Made by a program: the position numbers and the translations under genes. Source: Cloeon dipterum (lineage: Eukaryota; Arthropoda; Insecta; Ephemeroptera; Baetidae). From it: DNA of 64,000 nt. The stretch is from contig NC_088789.1 of assembly GCF_949628265.1 (NCBI RefSeq), positions 25,165,883 through 25,229,882 of the forward strand, read 5' to 3'. The notes beneath the pieces are model-generated. The model saw only the letters and a program-made list of their open reading frames with translations, ran no database searches and was not told the DNA's origin. This document shows, one piece after another, positions 55,446 to 64,000 of this stretch. Numbering within the stretch: the first letter of the stretch is position 1; each line of letters begins with the position of its first letter.

Positions 55446-56368
55446 ATGGCGTTTTCAGTTGGATCAGTGAATCAAGGTAGTCTTTTTAAACTCGGGATTT
55501 TTCATCGCTTTTTTAGTCATTTGAAAATTCCAACACCTCATACCAAAAATAATTTCATTCCTTTCTAGATATTAACAGACCTGAACTATACGAAGAAGTG
55601 AAGCTCTTCAGGAATGTCAGAGACAGAGAAAAGTACATATTATGCATAAAACGCCACGAAGTCTGTGCTATTTTCTTTATCTAATGCACAATTTTCAGGT
55701 ACGACAATATGGGCGACTTGTTTGCAGTCATCAACACCCTGCAGCATTTGGAGAAAGCCTACATCAGAGACTGTGTGACTCCGAAAGAATACACAGCGTC
55801 GTGCTCGAGACTGCTTGTACAGTACAAGGCAGCCTTCAATCTCGTTCAAGGTGATGAATTCCCCACAATCGATGCGTTCGTCAAGAAGTTCAGGGTGAGT
55901 TCATGTGGTTTTACTATGTGGTTTAAAATTTTTATGATTGGTTTCCAGCTCGATTGCGCAGCTGCTTTGGAGAGAATCAAAGAGGACAAACCGATCACAA
56001 TCAAGGACGACAAAGGAAACACAAGCAAGTGCATTGCAGACATTGTCTCGGTGAGTTATGAAAAATTTCCCCTAGAATTGAACTAAATTTGAATCTTGCA
56101 GCTTTTCATCACTTTAATGGACAAACTTCGGCTCGAGATCAAGGCCATGGACGAGCTGCAGCCTGATCTTCGTGACTTGCACGACACAATGAACCGATTA
56201 AGTATCCTGCCGACCGACTTTGAAGGCAAGGAGAAAGTTGCCGATTGGCTCAACACACTATCCTCGATGCAGGCGTCCGATGAATTGTCCGAGCAGCAGT
56301 CTAGGCAGTTCATTTTTGATCTTGAGACCAGCTACAATGCGTTCAACAAAATGCTGCATCAAAATTAA
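55446..56368 (+). CDS. Vps28: VPS28, ESCRT-I subunit
   Basis: VPS28 is a cytosolic ESCRT-I component that acts at endosomes. It contacts VPS23/TSG101 through its N-terminal core and ESCRT-II (VPS36) through its C-terminal four-helix domain. Five exons: 55446-55476, 55569-55632, 55699-55894, 55949-56050 and 56102-56368, encoding 219 residues, the usual size. Conserved blocks are [60 protein letters not shown] and, for the C-terminal domain, [20 protein letters not shown] through [20 protein letters not shown]. The start ATG is in the context gcaaaATGGC. The polyadenylation signal AATAAA is at 56456-56461. The gene is head-to-head with Elongin C across the foldback element. Confidence 0.97.
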
Positions 56369-57018
56369 GTTATTGTGATCTCTCCTGCTGGTTACTATCT
56401 TCTGATTGCATGAGTTTTATTTCCGTTATTCCATAATTATTGTATCATTTAAATTAATAAAACGATATTTATCAAATAATTTAACACCAGTTTTCTATTC
56501 ATCAATGATATCATGACATAAATAATGATTTAATATTTATCGGATAGTGATTGTTATGATTTTAACAAGTATACTCTTACCACTTGGAAACATGCTTTGG
56601 TTTTAATGAACAAATAATAATATTGATTATAAATGTTTTTCTACACAATAAATTACATAATGCAAGAATAGTTTTGACAACTAATATTACATAGGTGCTC
56701 TACTAGACTCAAAGTAATGTGATTAAATTTATCACCACAACTCCACAATTTCTAGCAATTAAATCAAATGTTTCGCTTGAAACTAAACTATAATTCAATT
56801 GTATATTATGTGGTTTTAGGTAAGCAAAATATACAATTTGTGTTATTTTAACTCTTTTTATTTTTTTGCACAACTAAAAATTAACAGAATTATCATTTAT
56901 TCGACCAAAAGTATTTTTTCAAAAAGGTTTGCCTTTATAAACCTGTAAGTTATTTCATAAAAAACTCAAATCAATAAATGAAAACAAAATCAATTCATTC
57001 TCTGCTAATAAAAGTGTT
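56369..57018. other. Convergent 3' UTRs, VPS28 / SPEF2
   Basis: AT-rich spacer. The VPS28 signal AATAAA is at 56456-56461. Candidate SPEF2 signals on the - strand (TTTATT on +) include 56896-56901. Nothing else is recognised. Confidence 0.5.
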
Positions 57019-60000
57019 TTATTTCGAGTTTAGCAGTTCTTCTTCACTAATCAAGTCCTGAAAGCTCTTCTTTCCGAACAACTCAGCAGCCAGTTCGAGA
57101 AACGCTTCATTCTCCTTGAGCAGCTCGACCGGCACCTGACTCGCGTCCACAGCCACGTAGGTGCCAGCGGCCACGGCCCTGTTGCGGGCCCGCCTATGCT
57201 CGCTGTCCAGACCGGCGTCCTCGACTTCGTTCCAGATGCTCTGCAGGAGTGGCGCGATTTCTTCGTTCTCGACAGGCGAGACGGCGTGGCAGGCGGCCAC
57301 GGCCGCTTCTAGGAGGACTGCGTTGTCCTGTTGCAGTGACTGGCCCTGGTGGAGGGCGCACAACTTCAGGAATGAAGCGACCGGACAAGGTCCAATGGCG
57401 GCGGCGGACAGCAGACGCAGTACGGAGACCCTGAAACGGTAATCAAGATTGTTTGTAAAAAAACGTAAATTTTACAAAAATTATAAGGCTCTCCATTGGA
57501 AATAATTTTTAGAATTATTCAAAACAATAATTTTTACTGTAATTTTGGAAATTTGGCTATTCTTGAAGACATTAAAGACACTAAAAACAGTTTTAAAGGT
57601 TATATTATCATGAAATAAATTGATTGTATCAAGTAAAAATTACTTTTTAAATTTGTATGGTTTAATTCATCTACGTAGAAGTTTTTAGCAACTCAAATTT
57701 AGCGTCAGTGGCGTATTAGGTATAATAAATTTACTTTAAAAAATTTAAGACATTTAATGAAAATAAAAATAATAGATTTCAAATTTCAAGTGGTTAAAAA
57801 ACAGGTCATGTCTTGCTCGTTTTACCGGAAAACAAGCCGTAGAAAAATACCTGGAGCACAAAACTACAAACCTTGGACGGTAGGCGTCAAAAAGGAGACG
57901 CTTCACGGACTCAGGGTCGTCCTCAAAGGCCGCGTCCAGCCAGATCCGTGACTGGGTGAAGGCCTCTAGGGTGCCAGGACGGAGCCGCTCCTCGGCGTGA
58001 AGGAGCTGCTGCTCAGTGGCCTCAGGCAGTTCGAGCAGCCCAACCACCATGGCCCTCCAGTCGACAATGCAGCCTCCGTTCAGCCTCTTCCGCAGGACCC
58101 TGGCCGTCTGCTCACTGTCCAGCTGGCGCCAGGGTGCGGCCTTTGACTGTTGCAGAAGGAATACCAGTCCGGACACCAGGATCACGCCGTCCGGAGCGAG
58201 TCGCCGGAGGACCCTGATCAGGCCCGCCAGGTCCCGCTCTTCAGGAACCGCAGCCGAAGGAGGGGGCGGAGCGTTCGGGAGCCGCAGGTAACTCAGGTAG
58301 AGGCTCTTACGGGGGAGGGTTTGCGGCACTTCCAGTTCCGCCTCAGCCTCAATGGCCGCTTCAAGGAACTCTTTCAGTTCGTACAGCGCCTGGCTGTCTG
58401 AGCTTCGCTGCTCGTCGGCGGCCGTGCGCATCACCTGGTACCCGTTCCTCCGCAGGTGCTCGATCAGCTTTTCTGCCTCGGATTTTTGGCGTTCCATTTC
58501 TCGATCAATCGCACTGAGAGCCTGCTCTGACTCGCTGTCCAACATGTCCCGCCACTCCTGTTGAAGGGATTAAAATTACAAATCGAAGTATAAATGCAAA
58601 TTTTATACAATCAATTCTAGTGGATATTTTTTCCTGAAACCTTAAATTTCCTTTTAAGAGGAAATAGGTCAAAACGATCCAATTAGTTTTCTTTTCAAAT
58701 TCCCAACCCTATTTATGACAATCGCATTTAAATATTTTCCAGCCTGATTTTGATGCACATGAACAAAAATTCACACCTGAAGAAGATTGATCCGCTTGGT
58801 TCTCAGCCTCTCCTCCTCCAAATCAGCGAGACTGGGCACGTCATCGATGGTGGGCCCTTTTTTGCCCTTCTTCGCCTTCTTCTTGTCCTTGCCCTTCTTC
58901 TTCTTCGGCTGGAACTCCTTCTCCATCTTGCCGATGGCGCTTTTCTGCCCACCAACCAGCTTTGTGACAAACGCCTTGGCCGACTCGACCACCGAGCCCA
59001 AATAAGCGACAAATTCCTCAGGAAGGGCAGGTGGCCCTTCAGGCCCGAGCAAAGCCTCCGCCAGGGCAGTGGCCCAAGCGTCGCCGATCTCGGGGCCGAG
59101 CACCTTAGGCACTTCAAATCGAACGCTTTTCTTCGCGTCCGGCGGGATTTTTCCCAGGGACGCCGACGCAAAGTCCTGCAGCACGGCCATCGTGTCGACA
59201 AAGCGGTCAAGCTCGAGCTGCGCCACCGCACCGCCGACCTGCAGCTTTTCCAGCAGTGTCCGCGCCAATACTGGTTGCTCGCTGTTTCTTTTCACCTCCT
59301 CGTCCGCTTCTCGTCGACGTGCCTCAATCTGGCTCAAAATCGACTTCTCCACCACTTCCAACCTGACGACACAGAGGAAATAGAGATTTTAGAGCTTGAT
59401 TATCATACCCATCAAAATGACAAGCGTAAATTAAAATCATTTGTACAATATGGATTTTTTTCTACCTGAAATTAACTTTTTTAGTCGATGTTTTGGACCT
59501 AGTCGGCTAATTTGATGGGTTTCTGGCTCTAATATTTATTTTTAGCGATTTTAATCATTTTTTGGCAGTTAAAATATTTATGGGATGAAAATTGCAACAT
59601 ATATTTTGTAAATATTAACCGCTTAAACGGTTTCAAGGACTAAAAAATGTAATGGTTTATGGTTTACAGGAAAAAATAAATTATTCAAGAGTTTGAGGGA
59701 AAGGTCACAATTTCAAAGCGATATTCTGTCAACATTTAAGCGAATAATTTTGTTTTCGATAAAACAAAGTTCAATTTACTGCATTAAAACAGGGTTTCCA
59801 TTTTTTTCTGAAAAAATGAAGAACGTTTCTCCGCAATCCATTAATTGTGTAAATTTAAAACGATTTTTTCACCTGTTTCTGATCTCATTCTTGGACTCCT
59901 CGACCCACGGCCTGGGCACCGCATTGTACCACTCAACAAACTCATCTACGGTCCTCTGCAGGTTGTCCTCCCTGGCCAAGAACCTCTCGAAACACTTCTT

Positions 60001-63000
60001 CAGCGAGTTCACATGCCTGGCGAACAGATTTGTCATCGTCCTCCTCGCCAGGGTGACTCGGTGCAAATGCCCAAGGTAGGCGGTCTCCAGGGCCTCCCAC
60101 AGGGCAACCATTCCTCTAGCCAGGTCGGCAGGAATTTCAAAGTCGGGGAACGCGACCTGGCCCTGAAGAGCCGCCGGCTCAGGTGGCGCGTGGGGCGAGC
60201 TCTTGAGCAGCATCTCGGCCACGGCCAGCACGTTTTCCTCGGTGAAAGAGTTGCAATGCAGACAGGAAAGCACGTCCTGCCGCAGGTACAGCTCGTTCAC
60301 CAGCGGCACCACGGGCGGCGGAGGCTCTGTCGGAGACAACGACACCACGGACGTGAAGATGGTGCGGAAGGGCCGGCACGCTTCAACAGGCGAGTGCGGG
60401 TCGCAGACGATCTTGGACTGCACCACCGACAGCTGACCACCCTGGTCCTCGTCCGGCATGTCCGGATTTGGAACCCACTGTCCAGTTATCTGGGGATGAA
60501 ATTGTTAAAAACAGTTAGTCCAGCGAGAGGAGATTTCTTGTGTAATATAATTAAATCAAGCATTTAAAAAAATGCAGTGCAGTGGAAAAAAACGTGTTTC
60601 TTTCAATTTTTCCAGTTTCTTGCAGGTAATGTTTTCACTTTATTTTTCATAATTTTCTATATATTAGCTTCTAACCTCCACTTGAAAAATTTTCAGAGAT
60701 AACTTTTTGGAGAAATTGAGGCAGCAAAATGGCAATTTAAAAGAAATTATCTGCACAATGGAGGAAATTTTGAGATTTTCATAAGTGAAAAATAGAATAA
60801 ATTCATTTTTTGCACAAGAAATTGGTAAAAATTTAGTGGTAAAAACCAGTGGTGAAAAAAACCGGGTGGTAAGCAAATGCAACCATGAATTAAATTAAAG
60901 CTGAGAAAAAGAGAGAAATACACACGCATGTAATTTCAATCTCGTAAACTTGTAAATTAAAAAGATTTTAAATTTTTCAGTTGAAGCCAAATGCAGTTTC
61001 CTTGATGTGTATCCAAGCTTTTTATTATTCCACATTTTTTTTGTCCTGCTCAAATGGTTTTGGCTGCCGGTAAACCACCCCCTATCTCAAAAGGGGAAGA
61101 AAGATTTACCCCGTGCACGAAGACAGCGAAAAACATAGGTTTTATACGACCAATAGGAGTGAGCTACGATGAAATTAATTCCAGAATTGAGTTTTTTGTG
61201 ACGAAAATATTTTAAACAACACGCTCAGTTTGGACCAAGTTAGTTACAATAAAAAATATGCTCCTTGGGGCAGGAGGCGGGTCTGGGCTAGTCCCAGCCC
61301 CCTACAGCATGCCCGTTTTTAAAAAATTTCTCCATGTTCAATGGTCAGGAGTTTTTATTTTGCAAAATCAGCAAAAACACAATTTTTTTCAACTATAACT
61401 TTGGCTATTACGGATTTTTGAAATTTTATGTACTAGATTACACCAGATTTATTTATTTTTGTTAATCTCAACCTGATTTTTGTGACCTTAAATTTCATGA
61501 TAATAAAAAATAGCCTTACCGACGCCTCGAAAATGCGGGCCTGCTCGAAATTCGAGGGAAAATCAACGAGGATCCAACCAAGCGCGCCTTCAGCCGAGAT
61601 TTTCTTGAGGTACTCAATGACCAAAGCCGTGGTGAGCCAGTCCGAGAGGGGCTGCCGCAGTCGCATCACCTCCAGCGCGTGCTTCCCGAGGGAGGCGGCC
61701 ATGCTGAGCTGCGGCTCGACCTCAGGCCCAGTCTGCGTCTCGATTTCCTTGTGCGTCGGCGGCGGCTGCAGCGCCTCCAGCTCCTCCAAGAGGGCGTGCG
61801 GCACCAGTCTGGCCGTCGGGGTCACCTGCACGGGCTCGGCCACTTCGGTCGGCGGCTCCCTCGACTCCAGGAGGGGAATGCCGGGTCCCTCCCGCCTGTA
61901 CGCCTCAACGCACGAGTCCACGGCGTCCTGCACGCGCACGACGGATACTTTTGCCTCTGACACCACATTGGTCAGGTCTGGAATGAATTCGTTGCTCGTA
62001 GACACCAACAGCAGAGCCATCACCTTAAAAATAAATATTTATTCATATTTAAGGGGAAATCTGAGACATTTTAACTGAGAGTTAATTTACTAAATGATAG
62101 AAAAAGAGGAAAATTATTATTTCCCTGTCATTTTTTAAAAAATAAATGTCAAAATAATCTAAATAAATATCTTATCACAGTTTTTATTGCATTGTGAATT
62201 GTAATATATTCCGTTTTGTCCGCAATTTGACAATTTAGTTAATTTCTAGTTTTAGCCGTGTATTTTTAACTCAGAATTTCGTTACTCAACTACAGCTTTT
62301 TAAAATTTAATAATTTAGTCAGTAAAACTTTAGTTTAATTTTTAGTTTAAAAAAAATAAGGTCTTACCTTCAGGCGAGGAAGACATTCGCCAGGGGGTAC
62401 TGGTGGTCTGGGATACTTAGTGGCGAGGAGGCGATGGACAACGTGTCCGATCGATTGGCTTGAGCCTCTATCCGACACGTACGCATCCACCTCGAGCTGA
62501 TTAAGCGCCAACTGCCGCTCCGCCTCTTTCCTCAACTTCGCCGGAGACACGGTCTTGGTCCACTTCTCGTCCAGCAAATCCTCCAGCCTCTCGACGATCG
62601 CCTCCACGGGGAATCCGTGCGAGAGCAAAAATCGGCATTCTCGCTTCGTCTGTTCCTCGAAGCCCACTCGTTCGGCTTGTCCGATGGCCGCGGCGGCGTC
62701 GGCCATGTTTTTCACGGCGTGTCTGCATTCCAGAAGGGCAACTTGGGATTTTTTCTCTGCCTGTTTTGCTTTTAGGCTTTGGTAGTTGGACAGGTTGCGC
62801 TGGTGCTGGTCTGCGTCCGGGAAGAGAGCGAATGCTGACGCTTTTCTTTCTGCGAAAATCCATGTTTCTTTTTTATTTAAGTTTCTATGGAGATTTTTTT
62901 GCATAAAATTACGTTTGATTTGAAATAAAAAACAACCTGAATTGAATTATAGTATTTTTAAAAATTTCTTGTCTATTTTCTAAGAAAGTTAAAACGCAGT

Positions 63001-63680
63001 TTTTGTCAACATACGAAACATGCATATTAAATTAGATTTTTTTAATGTAAGTTGATAGAAGGATTTAGTTAAATTAAATTAAATTATTGTCCAAAATTTA
63101 TTAAATTTATTTTATTAGACAATTTTAAAACTTAGTTAAATTTTCGTTATTTGAATTAAATAAAACTTTGAGTAAAACTTTCCTTATTCGTTAAGAAAAT
63201 TTTATTTATAGTTGCGAGGGATATTTAATTTTTTATGAAAGCTGACGAAAAGTGTTAAGAAAAAATACGGTTTCCGCCGACTAACACTTTTCGCCAGTTT
63301 CCATAAAAATATCAAACAAAATTAGGAGAGGCAAATAAATGGGATGATCCAAATTAAATTTTAAAATTTAAATTCAGAAAGAAAATAATATATTTGTTTA
63401 TACCTGGTGGTGCTGGTTTCGGCTGCAGGGTCTTGGCCACCTCCGTGAATTGTTGGAGGGAAGAATTAAGGGTTTCAAGCCAATCGGGAAGCAAGGCGAG
63501 CGTCTCCAATTTCTGCACCACCGTCATGTCCTCTGCATCTTTGCTTTTGGCGTTAATTTCTTGATTAATCTTCTCAAGTGTAGCTGCGTCGAGCACTCCA
63601 CCTGCATTTTCCGCCACGAACTCGTTCAAAATCCGCAGATGTTTGTCTAGTTGCTGGCGAATTTCCTGAATTTTCTCCAT
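57019..63680 (-). CDS. SPEF2: SPEF2 (CPC1/KPL2-like), axonemal central-pair protein, N-terminus short or outside
   Basis: SPEF2 is a projection protein of the ciliary central apparatus, needed for sperm flagella. Seven exons: 63680-63404, 62849-62368, 62023-61520, 60489-59873, 59362-58777, 58557-57872 and 57430-57019, all in phase, giving 1187 residues. Family matches run in order: IGHVVHRLLATKYPRPP; an adenylate-kinase-like segment with LVIEYLKKI and GWILVDFPSNFEQARIFE; a proline-rich stretch; WYNAVPRPW...ARRREADEEVK; LELDRFVDTMAVLQDF; a lysine-rich block (QPKKKKGKDKKKAKKGKK); and the C-terminal FQDLIS. The calponin-homology domain and first ~500 residues of vertebrate SPEF2 are absent. ATG 63680 follows an in-frame stop at about 63,763, so either this is the true start or an upstream exon beyond the window splices in just before it. 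The position of the vertebrate P-loop reads VSTSNEF and lacks the lysine. Confidence 0.87.
60561..60890 (+). repeat. Dispersed repeat, copy B (related to 20,706-20,974), in a SPEF2 intron
   Basis: Shares ordered blocks with copy A: ttaaaaaaatgcagtgcagt, tttttccagtttcttgcagg, taaaaaccagtggtgaaaaa and ggtggtaagcaaatgcaacc. It is slightly longer than copy A and has no coding capacity. A short matching tail (gtggtaaaaaaatgcaaccc) also occurs near 8,936. Confidence 0.6.
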
Positions 63681-64000
63681 TTCTTGATTTGGTTCAGATG
63701 GTTTGAATCGAAAGAATGAAATTCGGTTTAAAACAAAATCAAACGCTATTGTTGCAATTAATTAAGTCTGGATTTAATACTGTTGATAAAAGTGCACTGG
63801 CAACACTAGAAGACAATATATTTGTAACAATGAAGACAAATTTAATAAACATTTCAACTGGGTATTAAAAAAATCTTAACATAGATTTCCCATTAGTCAT
63901 TTTGGTCCCTTTAAAGAATTTGACTAACGCTTCGTAAAGATCGGAATGAAATTCGAGGGATTAGTCGTTTCGAAAATGCTTTGAGCAGATCTTAAAAGTG
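63681..64000. other. Upstream of the SPEF2 start, window edge
   Basis: AT-rich sequence. The SPEF2 frame stays open leftwards of ATG 63680 (on its strand) to a stop at about 63,763. No other coding exon, TATA box or clear promoter element was recognised. Confidence 0.35.

Noticed and set aside
58750-59469. 239-codon + strand open frame opposite SPEF2
   Set aside because: Antisense shadow of the SPEF2 exon 59362-58777, which has clear family matches and correct splice phases.

Overview
The window is eukaryotic nuclear DNA, most likely from an arthropod and probably an insect. Its genes have many short exons joined by GT-AG introns. Exons are GC-rich, while introns and spacers are AT-rich. One gene combines an FCS zinc finger, four MBT repeats and a SAM domain, the arrangement of arthropod Sfmbt. 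No prokaryotic operon, CRISPR array or confident RNA gene was found. The species cannot be named from the sequence alone.

Layout, left to right. 1-444 (+): 3' end of SRP72. 987-5433 (-): R3HCC1/R3HCC1L-like protein (R3H domain, exon-junction-complex-binding-like motifs, RRM-like domain), tail-to-tail with SRP72. 6038-14281 (+): Sfmbt, head-to-head with R3HCC1. 15180-15458 (+): a possible first exon or a broken small gene. 22629-36243 (+): cropped/TFAP4 (AP-4 bHLH-leucine-zipper factor), with a GC-rich promoter and an 11.3-kb intron 2, both rich in the AP-4 target hexamer CAGCTG. 36.2-40.9 kb: long 3' region and inverted-repeat elements. 40882-42480 (-): a five-exon gene for a small secreted protein of unknown family, whose exons are too short to stand out as open frames. 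43-45.8 kb: repeat-rich spacer with a 440-bp hairpin element. 45812-51672 (+): SART1 (Snu66). 51.9-52.7 kb: dead duplicate pieces of the SART1 and Elongin C 3' ends. 52892-53659 (-): Elongin C. 54.4-55.2 kb: a large foldback element between two head-to-head promoters. 55446-56368 (+): VPS28. 57019-63680 (-): SPEF2, starting without the N-terminal part of the family.

The genes are mostly housekeeping (protein targeting, splicing, ubiquitin ligase adaptor, ESCRT-I) plus chromatin, transcription-factor and flagellar genes. They alternate in tail-to-tail and head-to-head pairs and do not form one pathway. Non-coding interest centres on three things: inverted-repeat mobile-element remnants, the tandem duplication across the SART1/Elongin C junction, and the CAGCTG density around TFAP4, which suggests autoregulation.

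Gene models were built by hand. Exons were kept only where splice sites, reading phase and family conservation agreed. The secreted-protein gene is the exception: it rests on splice sites and phase alone. No alignment or database search was run; family assignments come from recognised motifs.
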